A stretch of 64,000 nt of DNA from Flavobacteriaceae bacterium UBA3591 (GCA_002375695.1 DFMO01000006.1:62001-126000); one strand, 5' to 3'; counted from the first letter of the stretch, positions 1 to 10,344 are shown. Notes: a model not told the origin generated them from the sequence alone. Numbers and translations: made by a program.

Positions 1-1209
1 CGACTTCAATACGGAACCCCAGAGAGTGTTGGAGTTAATAGTTATAAACTTCAAAAAATAGATTCGCTTGCTAAGGTTGGTCTTTCCGAAAAAATGTTCC
101 CAGGCGCGCAAATTGTTGTCGCTCGTAAAGGCAAAGTTATCTATCAAAAAAGCTTCGGTTATCACGAGTACAACAAAAAAAATAAGGTAACCGATTATTC
201 AGTTTACGACTTGGCATCTCTTACAAAAATATTGGCTTCACTACCATTGGTAATGCAACTTGTGGACGAAGATCAATTAGAGATGGACACAAAGTTATCT
301 GAATTGCTTCCGGAGTATAAAAATTCTAACAAAGCAGATATTACCTTAAAAGAAATGCTATCTCACTATGCGCGTTTAAAGGCTTGGATACCATTTTATA
401 GAAGCACATTAAATAATGCTGGTAGCAGTGTTTCATCAAAGTACTATTCCAATGTAGCTAGCAAGGATTACAACATTGAAGTAGCCAAAAATCTATATTT
501 AAGAAGGGATTATAAGGATACTATTTTTAATGAAATTCGCGATAGTGAATTGTATTCTAGGTTGCGCTATAAATACAGCGATTTACCGTATTATATTTTA
601 AAAAAGTACTTTGAAAAAACCTACCAGAAACCCCTTGAAATGGTTGTACAAGAAAAAATTTATGAACCTCTTGGGGCTAATTATACAACCTACCATCCTT
701 TAGAGAAATTCGCTAAAGATGACATTCCACCAACCGAACAAGACAATATTTTTAGAAAACAGAAAGTTCAAGGCTATGTGCACGACCAAGGAGCTGCTAT
801 GCTAGGTGGTGTAGGCGGTCATGCGGGTTTGTTTAGCAATGCAAACGACGTGGCAAAATTGATGCAAATGTACCTTTGGAAAGGATTTTATGGCGGTACC
901 CGTCTTTTTAATCCAGACATACTCGACTTGTTTAATAAATGCTACTATTGCAAAGACGATGTACGCAGAGGCGTAGGATTTGATAAACCCCAATTGGGTA
1001 GTGTTGGGCCTACTTGCGGCTGTGTGTCTATGACAAGCTTTGGCCATAGTGGATTTACCGGAACCTTTGCGTGGGCCGATCCCGAAGAAGAAATTGTATA
1101 TGTTTTTTTATCGAATAGAACATACCCAAATGCCGAAAACAGAAAGCTTATAAAAAGCGACTTGCGTAGTAAAATACAAGAAGCCATTTATGAGGCAATT
1201 GAGTATTAA
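1..1209 (+). CDS. Serine hydrolase (beta-lactamase-like) domain, 3' part of a longer gene
   Basis: The reading frame is open to the left edge, so this is the C-terminal part of a larger protein; the ATG at 94 is only the first internal Met. A class C beta-lactamase/PBP fold is indicated by the SLTK nucleophile motif (S about 42 counted from 94), a YSDL motif near residue 160 and an HSGFTG motif near residue 318 that replaces KTG. Flavobacterial proteins with this domain are often fused behind a GH3 beta-N-acetylhexosaminidase domain and act on cell-wall fragments in the periplasm. That fusion is inferred here because the N-terminus lies outside the window. bshA follows after 77 bp on the same strand. 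Confidence 0.85.
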   Translation, partial: RLQYGTPESVGVNSYKLQKIDSLAKVGLSEKMFPGAQIVVARKGKVIYQKSFGYHEYNKKNKVTDYSVYDLASLTKILASLPLVMQLVDEDQLEMDTKLSELLPEYKNSNKADITLKEMLSHYARLKAWIPFYRSTLNNAGSSVSSKYYSNVASKDYNIEVAKNLYLRRDYKDTIFNEIRDSELYSRLRYKYSDLPYYILKKYFEKTYQKPLEMVVQEKIYEPLGANYTTYHPLEKFAKDDIPPTEQDNIFRKQKVQGYVHDQGAAMLGGVGGHAGLFSNANDVAKLMQMYLWKGFYGGTRLFNPDILDLFNKCYYCKDDVRRGVGFDKPQLGSVGPTCGCVSMTSFGHSGFTGTFAWADPEEEIVYVFLSNRTYPNAENRKLIKSDLRSKIQEAIYEAIEY

Positions 1210-1286
1210 CAAGTTTTAATTTTACTATAATCAACCAAATATTGCAGCGTCATGTGGTTGGTATTTGTATTTCAAATAAATAAATT

Positions 1287-2426
1287 ATGAAAATTGCAAT
1301 TGTATGTTATCCCACCTTTGGAGGAAGTGGAGTAGTGGCCACCGAATTAGGATTGGCACTTGCCGAAAAGGGCCACGAAGTACATTTTATAACATACAAG
1401 CAACCGGTAAGGTTAGAATTACTTTCAAAAAACATTCACTTTCACGAAGTATCGGTGCCCGTGTATCCACTGTTTCACTATCAACCTTATGAGCTTGCAT
1501 TGTCGAGCAAATTAGTAGATATGGTGAAACTTCACAAAATTGAGTTATTGCACGTGCACTATGCAATTCCGCACGCTTATGCTGGTTATATGGCCAAAAA
1601 AATGATGGCAGAAGAAAACATTTTTATTCCTATGGTAACCACACTGCACGGTACAGATATTACCCTTGTAGGAAATCACCCGTTTTATAAGCCAGCGGTT
1701 ACTTTTAGTATTAATAATAGCGATGTGGTAACTTCGGTTTCAAAAAGTTTAAAAGAAGATACGCTTCATTTATTCAACATTAAAAAAGAAATTCACGTAG
1801 TACCAAACTTTATAGACATTCCTAAAAAAATTAACCCGTACACCGATTGCCAGCGTGATATGATGGCCGAAAAACACGAACGAATTATTACGCACGTTAG
1901 TAATTTGCGACCGGTAAAACGCGTAAAAGATGTAATTGAAATTTTTGATCGTATTCAGAAAAAAATACCTTCAAAATTAATTATAGTAGGGGAAGGGCCA
2001 GAACGCGAAGCCAGCGAAAAACTATGCCGAAAAAAAGGTATAGAAGAAAAAGTTTTATTCTTAGGAAATAGTAACGAAGTTGATAAAATTCTCTGTTTTT
2101 CAGATTTATTTATTTTACCCTCTGAAAAGGAGAGTTTTGGATTGGCTGCTTTGGAAGCGATGGCATCTGGCGTTCCAGTAATTTCTAGTAATTCGGGCGG
2201 TTTACCCGAAGTAAATATTGAAGGCGTTAGTGGGTATTTAAGCGATTTGGGGAATGTTGAAGAAATGGCCGAAAATGCCTTGAAAATTTTAGCTTCAGAT
2301 GAAACTTTAGAAACCTTTAAAAAACAAGCTGTGGAAGCCGCAATGGTTTACGATACAAAAAAAATAGTGCCATTGTACGAAAGTTTGTATAAAGAAGCTT
2401 TAAATAAAAGCGTGGATGCTACCTAA
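1287..2426 (+). CDS. bshA: N-acetyl-alpha-D-glucosaminyl L-malate synthase BshA
   Basis: This is a GT4-family, GT-B-fold glycosyltransferase of 379 residues, the usual length for BshA. It transfers GlcNAc from UDP-GlcNAc to L-malate, the first step of bacillithiol synthesis in the cytoplasm. The N-terminal CYPTFGGSGVVATELG stretch (residues 7-22) is typical of BshA. The C-terminal donor-site motif ESFGLAALEAMASGVPVI (near residue 285) contains the family EX7E spacing. bshB and bshC are not in the window. The gene converges on the M19 peptidase, and their stop regions overlap by 4 bp. Confidence 0.93.
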   Translation: MKIAIVCYPTFGGSGVVATELGLALAEKGHEVHFITYKQPVRLELLSKNIHFHEVSVPVYPLFHYQPYELALSSKLVDMVKLHKIELLHVHYAIPHAYAGYMAKKMMAEENIFIPMVTTLHGTDITLVGNHPFYKPAVTFSINNSDVVTSVSKSLKEDTLHLFNIKKEIHVVPNFIDIPKKINPYTDCQRDMMAEKHERIITHVSNLRPVKRVKDVIEIFDRIQKKIPSKLIIVGEGPEREASEKLCRKKGIEEKVLFLGNSNEVDKILCFSDLFILPSEKESFGLAALEAMASGVPVISSNSGGLPEVNIEGVSGYLSDLGNVEEMAENALKILASDETLETFKKQAVEAAMVYDTKKIVPLYESLYKEALNKSVDAT

Positions 2427-3877
2427 TAGTTCTTTTTTATAAATTCCATTGCATTTTCGCGCATAACGCGGGCTACAATGGCTTCGGCACTTATCTTATT
2501 AAAATCTCGCAACGACTTCATTTTTTTTGATAAATATTTGTTTGCGTGATTTAGCATTTCTTCGGCAACATCTTTCATATTTTCAGCAGTCCACAACCCA
2601 TTAATTGGGTTTACAATTCCGTCATAATCACTGCCAATACTTTGAATTCCCCAACAAAACAAACCTGCGTTATCTAAAACTTCGGCAACGTGTTCTACTT
2701 GTCGCCAAATTAACAGCGTTTTTTTCTTTAACTGTTTTCGCTTATTAGGGAAATAGGTTTTACTGGCGTTATTTGCCTTTTTACTCGCAATACGGCGTTC
2801 GTCTAATTGTATCCCAAAAATACCATTGCTTTTGGCGATTTTTATAAATTCTTCATCGTAAAAATTGATATCTATATTACAAAACCATTTTTTGTGATTT
2901 GCTATCCCTATTTTGTTATAATTTGTAAGCGATTCTCTCCCATTGCAGGCACCGTGACTCGCTACAATGGGTATCTTTTCATCTTTATATTTTGTATTTA
3001 AAAGATGATAAAATTCTTTTCTGGACTCTACACTCAAGTGCTTAATGTCTATTAAAATTCTATTGCCATTTGTATTATCGAGTAATAAATCTATCACCTC
3101 TTTTCCCAAGGAGGTTAGTCCAGTATTTAAACCACGATTTTGATTCTTTTTTAAAATTCCTATTGAAATACTTCGGGCGTGACCGCTTAACTCGTTGTAA
3201 AAATGATGTGCAAGCGTTATAAACAACGGTCTATATTTCCACGCCTTTATAGCATTTACATTGTTAATTACTTCGGTGCGGCTGGCCATATCTTTATTCA
3301 TATCTAACCCTGTATTAAAGCTATGGCCGCCTTCAATAGATAAAATAATATTGATTATTTTTTTTGAATCTGTCTCAGCGGCCAAATTGGTTTCAATGTC
3401 TTTATAGCTTTCAACCAAACGATACGTAAAAATTTTACCATCTATTTTTTGTACTTTGTTATGTAGTTGAATGTAAAAATTTAATTCGTCTAAAAGGTCT
3501 GCAAAATAATCATTATTACTTCGTATATAATCCATTCGTGCTTGACTTATACTGGCCGCAAGATTTACTAAAACATCGGTAACTCCCTTAATACCGACAA
3601 CTTCTTTTCCAAAAAAATGTTTTTCAAAAGGATAAAGCGATACTATTACAACTTTTGTATTGGATTTTGCAAGTGCAGTTAAATCGGTTTGTGTGAACTT
3701 TGTGAGGGTAACCAACCTATTGACTAACTTTTCCAAAAAATTTGGCGGGCTGTAATGCCATATAGAATTTTTTCTATTTGGATCTATATCATTGCGTTTT
3801 CGCGGTTTGTATTTAAAACTTTTACTAAAAGGTTTTAATGAGGGATGGCAATGTAAATCTACATAATGCGTTTCCAT
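2423..3877 (-). CDS. Membrane dipeptidase-like protein (peptidase family M19)
   Basis: The 484-residue protein carries M19 (renal dipeptidase) signatures: a metal-binding DLHCH at residues 7-11, an EGGHSF motif near 183 with the bridging Glu, an LAHHFYN motif, and a late GSDYDGI motif. Family members are binuclear zinc dipeptidases. There is no signal peptide, so it is probably cytoplasmic. It is longer than many bacterial members (about 330-420 residues), with extra sequence between the first two motifs and a basic segment near residue 370. It converges with bshA; the substrate cannot be told. Confidence 0.85.
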   Translation of the reverse strand: METHYVDLHCHPSLKPFSKSFKYKPRKRNDIDPNRKNSIWHYSPPNFLEKLVNRLVTLTKFTQTDLTALAKSNTKVVIVSLYPFEKHFFGKEVVGIKGVTDVLVNLAASISQARMDYIRSNNDYFADLLDELNFYIQLHNKVQKIDGKIFTYRLVESYKDIETNLAAETDSKKIINIILSIEGGHSFNTGLDMNKDMASRTEVINNVNAIKAWKYRPLFITLAHHFYNELSGHARSISIGILKKNQNRGLNTGLTSLGKEVIDLLLDNTNGNRILIDIKHLSVESRKEFYHLLNTKYKDEKIPIVASHGACNGRESLTNYNKIGIANHKKWFCNIDINFYDEEFIKIAKSNGIFGIQLDERRIASKKANNASKTYFPNKRKQLKKKTLLIWRQVEHVAEVLDNAGLFCWGIQSIGSDYDGIVNPINGLWTAENMKDVAEEMLNHANKYLSKKMKSLRDFNKISAEAIVARVMRENAMEFIKKNY

Positions 3878-3956
3878 ATGGCTGAAATTTAATAGATTAC
3901 ATAAAATTGCAAAAAAAAATTCATTAAAAAAACAGGGTTTTACCTATTTGTTTAAA

Positions 3957-3996
3957 AGAAAATGCCCCATAAAAATATGAGGCATTTAAATTTTTT
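3957..3996. terminator. Intrinsic terminator, probably bidirectional
   Basis: The arms AAATGCCCCAT (3960-3970) and ATGAGGCATTT (3977-3987) pair over 11 positions with one G-T wobble and a 6-nt loop. T-rich stretches lie on both sides. It sits directly downstream of the minus-strand outer-membrane protein gene that ends at 4017. Confidence 0.8.
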
Positions 3997-4016
3997 CGAT
4001 GACTTTATACGAAATA

Positions 4017-4517
4017 CTAAAATTGATATCGAGCTCCTAAACCAACATCATAACTAAGGTCGTCACGATAGCCTAAATTAATTTGTGGCCTTAAATCTAA
4101 TGAAATAATTAACGGAAAGTCAAAATTGTACTCAATCCCAATATCCCCAGTAATAAAAGCAAAAGCTTCAGAATCATCATATCTATCGTTAAAAGGATAG
4201 TCGTCGTCTTTTAAATCATAATTAACGAGGCCCACACCAGCACCGGGTCCTGCATACCAATTAAAACCTCCATCGATGTTCCAAACCCATTGATAAATTC
4301 CTAATAGTTTAATTGCGTCCCAATATTTGTCACTGTGAAAAGCAAGCCCTAGTTCTAATCTATTGTTTTCACCCAAATGTCTTTGATAATTAATTTCTGG
4401 ACCAAAACCGTCACTTTCTCCAAAGCGAAGACCGATAGCATTTTCGGCAATTTCTTGCGAATTAACCTGCCAGGTAAAAGCCGATAAAATGGCAAATAAA
4501 AAAATTACTCTTTTCAT
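4017..4517 (-). CDS. Small outer-membrane beta-barrel protein
   Basis: The protein has 166 residues with an N-terminal signal peptide (about residues 1-20, cleavage before QE). The mature part alternates aromatic and polar residues in short strands, is rich in Gly, Tyr and Asp, and ends in the barrel signal YQF. Its size fits an eight-stranded OmpW/OmpX-like barrel. The gene stands alone, with a terminator behind it and a promoter-like TACTTTTA element about 30 bp upstream on its strand. Function is unknown. Confidence 0.75.
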   Translation of the reverse strand: MKRVIFLFAILSAFTWQVNSQEIAENAIGLRFGESDGFGPEINYQRHLGENNRLELGLAFHSDKYWDAIKLLGIYQWVWNIDGGFNWYAGPGAGVGLVNYDLKDDDYPFNDRYDDSEAFAFITGDIGIEYNFDFPLIISLDLRPQINLGYRDDLSYDVGLGARYQF

Positions 4518-4651
4518 AATATGTAGATTTAGTTATTAATTGGGGTAAAAGTAGCCGTATTATTTATTGCTTGTAGTTAAAGCAATGCCAATCTATACTT
4601 GAAAATTTTAAAATATATGTTAAGAAGTTTTTTACATTTACAACGGCTATT

Positions 4652-7591
4652 ATGAGAGAAAAATTAAAAGTATTTAAACGCAGTTTTAATGGCGAATTTC
4701 ACTTCGATTCCTTACATACGGCAATCTATGCAACCGATGCTTCGGTGTACCGCAAAGTGCCATTGGCAGTAGCTTATCCAAAAGATGTTTCGGGTTTAAA
4801 ACAGCTTATTGAATTTGCGAATAAAAACAATACTTCTTTAATTCCGCGAACAGCCGGAACTTCGCTCGCTGGGCAATGCGTGGGAGAGGGTATTATTGTT
4901 GATGTTTCAAAACATTTTACAAAAATAATATCGGTAAATACACAAAATCGAACGGTCACACTGCAACCAGGAGTTATTCGAGACGAATTAAACACTTTCT
5001 TAAAACAGTATAATTTGTTTTTTGCACCCAATACGTCAACGAGTAATCGTTGTATGATTGGCGGCATGGTTGGTAATAACAGCAGCGGAACAACGTCCAT
5101 TCAATATGGTGTAACCCGCGATAAGGTTTTAAAACTAAAAACACTGCTTTCAAATGGCGAAGAAGTTATTTTTGAGGGTGTTTCAAAAGAAAAGTTTTTT
5201 GAAAAAACACAATTGAACTCGCTTGAAGGAAGAATCTATAAAACCCTTTTTAATGAGTTAAATTCTGAAGATGTTCAAAAAGATATACGCAGCGAGTTTC
5301 CAAAACGTGAAATTCACCGACGCAATACAGGTTATGCGGTAGATAGTCTTTTAGATTCAAACATTTTTAGTGATTTTAATAAGAACATGAATCTGTGCGA
5401 TTTACTCTGCGGAAGTGAAGGAACGCTCGCCATTACTATCGAAATAACCCTGCAATTAGACCCGCTGCCACCCCCATTTACTGCAATGGTAGCAACGCAT
5501 TACCAATCGCTCGAAGCCTGTTTAAACGATGTAGTAGTGGCGATGCAACACAATTTGCATACCTGCGAAATGATGGACGATGTAATTTTAAATTGTACAA
5601 AAAAAAGCAAGACTTACGAGCCATACCGGTTTTTTGTGAAAGAAAACCCGAAAGCTATTTTGTTATTAGAATTAAAAAGCCATACGGAAACCGATTTGCA
5701 AACTCAGATTGAAAACCTGCTTTCATCTTTAAAAGTTTCTAACCACAACTACCACTCTCCAATTTTAAGAGGAGAGGAAATTAATATGGCGTTGGAGCTC
5801 CGAAAAGCGGGTCTTGGTTTGCTGGGCAATATGGTGGGCGATAAAAAAGCTGTTGCATGCATTGAGGACACGGCAGTAGCCTTAGAAGATTTACCAGAAT
5901 ATATTTCGGAGTTTTCGGAAATTATGCAAAAGTATAACCAGCAGGCAGTGTATTATGCCCACGCCGGTGCTGGTGAATTGCATTTACGCCCCATTTTAAA
6001 TCTAAAAGACGAAGTAGGGGTAGATTATTTTAGAAAAATTACAACAGAAGTTGCCGTACTTTGTAAAAAATACAAAGGTTCCTTTAGCGGCGAGCACGGC
6101 GACGGAATTGTTCGGGCAGAGTTTATTCCACTAATGATTGGTGAAAAAAACTACGAGCTTTTAAAACGCATAAAAACTGTATTCGACCCGCAAAATATCT
6201 TTAATCCCGGTAAGATTGTCGATGCCTATAAAATGGACAAGTCTTTGCGGTACAAACCTGGTAGAATTGAGCCTGAGATCAATACTTTAATGAATTTTAA
6301 AGATTACCAAGGCATACTGCGATTGGCCGAAAGTTGCAACGGAAGTGGCGATTGCAGAAAAACCGAAAGGAGTGCCGGGGCTATGTGCCCCAGTTACCAC
6401 GCTACCAAAAATGAAAAAGATACAACCCGCGCTCGCGCCAATGCTTTACGCGAGGTTCTAACAAATAATGAGGCTACAAATAAATTTAACTCAAAGGAGC
6501 TAAAAGAAGTTTTTGACCTTTGTATAAGTTGTAAAGCATGTGCCAGTGAATGCCCCAGTAATGTGGATATTAGCACCGCAAAAGCCGAATTTTTATATCA
6601 GTACAATAAAGCAAATGGTGCCACTTTTTCAAATAAAATATTTGCGAAAAGCACACAATTGAATAAAATAGCTTCAAAATTTCCGAAGCTTGCAAATTGG
6701 TTTTTCACCAATAAGTTAACATCAAAAATTATTAAAAACTTAGGAAGTGTTCATCAAAAAAGAGAGCTTCCAAAAGTTTCAAGTAATAGTTTTAGTAAAA
6801 TATTTCAAGAAATTAAAGATGAAGGAGTTAAGATTATAAGTGAAGGTAGTATTAAAGGTAAAAATGTTTTGCTTTTCGTAGATGAATTCAGTAATTATTT
6901 GGATGCAGAAATTGCCGAAGATTCGTATTTACTTTTAACCGGTTTGGGTTATAAAGTGGAAGTTATTGATACTTTGGACAGTGGTCGGGCTTTGTTGTCA
7001 AAAGGCTTTTTGGAAGAAGCCAAAAAAGAAGCCGATATTAATATTTCTTCTTTAAAAGAAAAGGTGGCAGATAGCACGCCGTTAATTGGTATTGAACCTT
7101 CGGCTATTTTATCTTTTCGGGATGAATATTTGCGTTTAGCAGACGATAGGTTGGCTGCAGAAGCAATTTCAAAAAATACTTTTTTAATCGAAGAGTTTTT
7201 GGCAATCGAAATTGAAAATGGTAAAATTTCCGAAGAACAGTTTACGCAAGAGGAAAAACAGATAAAAATTCATTCGCATTGCCATCAAAAATCTTTGAGC
7301 AATCAAAAAGTCACTTTTGATATTTTAAACCTCCCGAAAAATTATCATCCCACAATAATTGCATCGGGTTGTTGCGGGATGGCGGGAGGCTTTGGTTACG
7401 AAAAGGAACATTACGATATAAGTATGAAAATAGGGGAGTTAAAGCTATTTCCGGCCGTACGGAAATCTACTGAACAAACTGTTATTTCGGCAAACGGTAC
7501 GAGTTGTAGACATCAAATTTTTGACGGTACTGGCAAAAGGGCTTTGCATCCTGTTAGCATTCTTAAAAACGCACTTATAACTCCACTTTAG
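4652..7591 (+). CDS. FAD-linked oxidase / Fe-S protein fusion (D-lactate dehydrogenase-like)
   Basis: This 979-residue protein joins a PCMH-type FAD domain (about 35-270; PRTAGTSLAGQ, GGMVGNNSSGTTS), an FAD-linked oxidase C-terminal domain (about 271-535; SGEHGDGI), a 4Fe-4S ferredoxin-like region (CNGSGDC...MCPS and CISCKACASECPS, about 565-640) and a C-terminal CCG domain (CHQKSL about 880, CCGMAGGFGYE about 907). This is the layout of fused GlcD-GlcF/YdiJ-type enzymes that oxidise D-lactate or related 2-hydroxy acids and pass electrons to the respiratory chain. No lactate permease lies next to it, so the substrate is inferred from family only. Confidence 0.88.
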   Translation: MREKLKVFKRSFNGEFHFDSLHTAIYATDASVYRKVPLAVAYPKDVSGLKQLIEFANKNNTSLIPRTAGTSLAGQCVGEGIIVDVSKHFTKIISVNTQNRTVTLQPGVIRDELNTFLKQYNLFFAPNTSTSNRCMIGGMVGNNSSGTTSIQYGVTRDKVLKLKTLLSNGEEVIFEGVSKEKFFEKTQLNSLEGRIYKTLFNELNSEDVQKDIRSEFPKREIHRRNTGYAVDSLLDSNIFSDFNKNMNLCDLLCGSEGTLAITIEITLQLDPLPPPFTAMVATHYQSLEACLNDVVVAMQHNLHTCEMMDDVILNCTKKSKTYEPYRFFVKENPKAILLLELKSHTETDLQTQIENLLSSLKVSNHNYHSPILRGEEINMALELRKAGLGLLGNMVGDKKAVACIEDTAVALEDLPEYISEFSEIMQKYNQQAVYYAHAGAGELHLRPILNLKDEVGVDYFRKITTEVAVLCKKYKGSFSGEHGDGIVRAEFIPLMIGEKNYELLKRIKTVFDPQNIFNPGKIVDAYKMDKSLRYKPGRIEPEINTLMNFKDYQGILRLAESCNGSGDCRKTERSAGAMCPSYHATKNEKDTTRARANALREVLTNNEATNKFNSKELKEVFDLCISCKACASECPSNVDISTAKAEFLYQYNKANGATFSNKIFAKSTQLNKIASKFPKLANWFFTNKLTSKIIKNLGSVHQKRELPKVSSNSFSKIFQEIKDEGVKIISEGSIKGKNVLLFVDEFSNYLDAEIAEDSYLLLTGLGYKVEVIDTLDSGRALLSKGFLEEAKKEADINISSLKEKVADSTPLIGIEPSAILSFRDEYLRLADDRLAAEAISKNTFLIEEFLAIEIENGKISEEQFTQEEKQIKIHSHCHQKSLSNQKVTFDILNLPKNYHPTIIASGCCGMAGGFGYEKEHYDISMKIGELKLFPAVRKSTEQTVISANGTSCRHQIFDGTGKRALHPVSILKNALITPL

Positions 7592-7621
7592 TTTTTTGAT
7601 ACTAATTTTAAAATTTCAACC

Positions 7622-7652
7622 TTGAATAATTGACCTTGAAAGTTTACATTTG
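7622..7652 (+). promoter_or_regulatory. Bacteroidota-type promoter of aroC
   Basis: A TTG at 7622-7624 is followed after 20 bp by TACATTTG (7645-7652), matching the TTG-N17-23-TAnnTTTG consensus. It lies 14 bp before the aroC ATG. Confidence 0.65.
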
Positions 7653-7666
7653 TTGAAAACCTATTT

Positions 7667-8731
7667 ATGGCGGGCAATTCCTTCGGAAAAATCTTTAAAC
7701 TTACCACCTTTGGCGAATCGCATGGCGAAGCAATTGGTGGAGTTATAGACGGATGCCCCGCCGGAATTTCTTTAGATTTTGAAGCTATTTCAGCCGAAAT
7801 GGAACGTAGAAAACCGGGTCAGTCTGCAATTGTTACGCAGCGAAAAGAGGCAGACAAGGTAAAGTTTCTTTCAGGAATATTTGAAGGTAAAACCACAGGC
7901 ACGCCCATAGGTTTTACAATTGAAAACACCAATCAAAAAAGCAAAGATTACAGCCATATAAAGGATGTTTATCGGCCCTCGCACGCCGATTATACCTACG
8001 ATGTAAAATATGGAATTCGTGATTATCGCGGTGGTGGGCGCTCCTCGGCCCGCGAAACAGCTTGTAGAGTAGTAGCCGGGGCGATTGCAAAACAATTGCT
8101 TCCAAGCATTAAAATCAATGCGTTTGTATCATCGGTTGGTGATATTTTTATCGATAAGCCATATCAAGAATTAGACTTTTTAAAAACCGAGAAAAGCATT
8201 GTTCGGTGTCCAGATAAAGCTACTGCTACAAAAATGGAAAGTCTTATTAGAGAGATGCGTAAAAATGGCGAAACGGTAGGTGGTACAATTACTTGTGTGC
8301 TGCAAAACGTACCCAAAGGTTTGGGAGAACCAGTTTTTGATAAACTTCACGCCGAATTAGCAAAGGCGATGCTCTCTATAAACGCCGTAAAAGGGTTTGA
8401 ATACGGAAGTGGCTTTTGTGGAGCAAAAATGAAGGGGAGTGACCACAACGACATTTTTAACCCCGACGGAACTACAAAATCTAATTTAAGTGGTGGCATA
8501 CAAGGCGGAATAAGTAACGGGATGGATATTTATTTTAGAGTTGCTTTTAAACCCGTTGCCACAATTATGCAAAAGCAAGAAACCATCGATAAAGATGGCA
8601 ACCAAGTAATTACCGAAGGTAAAGGTCGTCACGATCCGTGTGTTGTTCCGCGTGCAGTGCCTATTGTTGAAGCCATGGCAGCCCTTGTAATTGCAGACTA
8701 TTATTTATTAAATAAAATTTCACGACACTAA
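7667..8731 (+). CDS. aroC: Chorismate synthase
   Basis: AroC (354 residues, normal length) converts 5-enolpyruvylshikimate-3-phosphate to chorismate with reduced FMN, the last common step of aromatic amino acid synthesis. The signatures are all present: GESHG (residues 16-20), RRKPGQS (about 48-54), GGGRSSARETA (about 121-131) and GRHDPCVVPRAVP (near 325). aroB lies 3 kb away on the other strand. The transporter gene starts 16 bp downstream on the same strand, so the two are probably cotranscribed. Confidence 0.97.
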   Translation: MAGNSFGKIFKLTTFGESHGEAIGGVIDGCPAGISLDFEAISAEMERRKPGQSAIVTQRKEADKVKFLSGIFEGKTTGTPIGFTIENTNQKSKDYSHIKDVYRPSHADYTYDVKYGIRDYRGGGRSSARETACRVVAGAIAKQLLPSIKINAFVSSVGDIFIDKPYQELDFLKTEKSIVRCPDKATATKMESLIREMRKNGETVGGTITCVLQNVPKGLGEPVFDKLHAELAKAMLSINAVKGFEYGSGFCGAKMKGSDHNDIFNPDGTTKSNLSGGIQGGISNGMDIYFRVAFKPVATIMQKQETIDKDGNQVITEGKGRHDPCVVPRAVPIVEAMAALVIADYYLLNKISRH

Positions 8732-8747
8732 AGAATTATCAATTAAT

Positions 8748-10193
8748 ATGAAGAAACTAGCGCTACACTGGAAAATAATAATCGGACTTGTTTTAGGTAT
8801 TATTTGGGCTTTACTCAGCAGCCAGTTAGGTTGGAGTGAATTTACAATAGATTGGATTGCTCCTTTTGGAAAGATATTTATCAATCTACTTAAGCTTATT
8901 GCAGTACCATTGGTTTTAGTTTCCATTATTAGTGGAGTGGCAAATATTGGCGACCCGTCTAGTTTAGGGCGTATGGGAGGAAAAACGCTTTTAGCGTATT
9001 TTATGACTACGCTTTTTGCAGTTTCTATGGGCTTAATTTTGGTTAACTTAATTAAACCCGGAAAATTAATTGATGAACAAAGCCGAATTGACAACCGAAT
9101 AAGCTACGAAGTTTGGGCAGCATCGGAAGGGCGCGAAATTAAAGACGGTATTAACTACTTAAACGAACCCGAATTTTTAGAGCGTGCTCAAAAAATAACC
9201 GATTTATCTCGAGGCGATTTAAAAGATACAGCAGTAGCCGAAAAAATGGAAACTGCACAAAAAACCAAAGAAAGTACGCCATTGCAGCCATTAGTGGATA
9301 TTGTACCCGAAAACTTTTTCTTTTCATTGACAGATAATGGATTGATGCTTCAAATTATTTTCTTCGGAATCTTTTTTGGGGTCTGTTTGTTGTTAATCCC
9401 GAATGAAAAATCAAAACCGGTAACCGATTTTATGGATAGTGCTATGGAAGTATTCCTTAAAATGGTCGATTTGGTTATGCAAGCCGCTCCATTTTTCGTG
9501 TTTGCGCTACTTGCAGGGGTTGTAAGTAAAATGGCTGGGGATGACATTGGCAAAGTATACGAAATTTTTAAAGGTTTAAGTTGGTATTCATTAACCGTGT
9601 TTTTAGGATTAATGCTCATGATTTTTGTTGTCTACCCTATAGTCGTAAAACTATTTGCTCGCAAAATACCATACAAAGGTTTTTTTAAAGCCATGGCACC
9701 AGCACAAACATTGGCGTTTTCAACATCGAGTAGTGCGGCCACACTTCCCGTAACTATGGAATGTGTTGAGGAAAATTTAGGCGTAAACAAAAAAATTACG
9801 AGTTTTGTACTTCCTATTGGTGCCACGGTAAATATGGACGGTACCTGTTTATATCAAGCGGTAGCAGTTGTATTTCTGGCACAATTACATATGATAGATT
9901 TAACAATAATGCAGCAATTAACGATCGTATTAACCGCTACGCTTGCCTCTATAGGATCTGCTGCAGTACCTAGCGCCGGGTTGGTAATGTTAATTATTGT
10001 TCTTGAATCTGTAGGGTTAAATCCAGCGTGGATTGCTATTATTTTTCCGGTTGACAGAATATTAGATATGTTTAGAACGGTAGTAAATGTAACTGGCGAC
10101 GCTACAGTTTGTACCGTAATAGCCAAAGGCGAAAATATGCTCGATTACCAACCTCATGACAATCCTTCAAAAACCTTTGATTTAGATTCTTAA
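8748..10193 (+). CDS. Dicarboxylate/amino acid:cation symporter (DAACS/GltP family)
   Basis: The 481-residue inner-membrane protein has the SLC1/GltPh-type signatures: the serine-rich reentrant loop SSSAATLP (near residue 326), NMDGT (near 364) and a C-terminal TM segment followed by DRILDMFRTVVNVTGD. The family takes up glutamate, aspartate or C4-dicarboxylates with Na+ or H+. A hydrophilic insertion (about residues 115-180, many Glu/Lys) separates early TM helices and is longer than in GltP. It follows aroC closely. Confidence 0.93.
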   Translation: MKKLALHWKIIIGLVLGIIWALLSSQLGWSEFTIDWIAPFGKIFINLLKLIAVPLVLVSIISGVANIGDPSSLGRMGGKTLLAYFMTTLFAVSMGLILVNLIKPGKLIDEQSRIDNRISYEVWAASEGREIKDGINYLNEPEFLERAQKITDLSRGDLKDTAVAEKMETAQKTKESTPLQPLVDIVPENFFFSLTDNGLMLQIIFFGIFFGVCLLLIPNEKSKPVTDFMDSAMEVFLKMVDLVMQAAPFFVFALLAGVVSKMAGDDIGKVYEIFKGLSWYSLTVFLGLMLMIFVVYPIVVKLFARKIPYKGFFKAMAPAQTLAFSTSSSAATLPVTMECVEENLGVNKKITSFVLPIGATVNMDGTCLYQAVAVVFLAQLHMIDLTIMQQLTIVLTATLASIGSAAVPSAGLVMLIIVLESVGLNPAWIAIIFPVDRILDMFRTVVNVTGDATVCTVIAKGENMLDYQPHDNPSKTFDLDS

Positions 10194-10314
10194 ACCAAAA
10201 TATATATTCCCGATTCCGCTGTTTTTTTAAAATAATACAGTAGTTCTTTAAAGGTCATCGCAAGGTTTAAAATTGTAACTCTTTGCACTTCTTAACAAAG
10301 ATTAATAAAAGATT

Positions 10315-10344
10315 AGTACCAATAAATTGAAATCAATTGGTACT
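10315..10344. promoter_or_regulatory. Perfect 9-bp inverted repeat upstream of the PfpI-family gene
   Basis: AGTACCAAT (10315-10323) is mirrored exactly by ATTGGTACT (10336-10344) with a 12-nt spacer. It lies 48 bp before the ATG at 10393 and just upstream of a degenerate -7-like TATCTTG at about 10350. The placement suits an operator, but no regulator is identified. Confidence 0.45.
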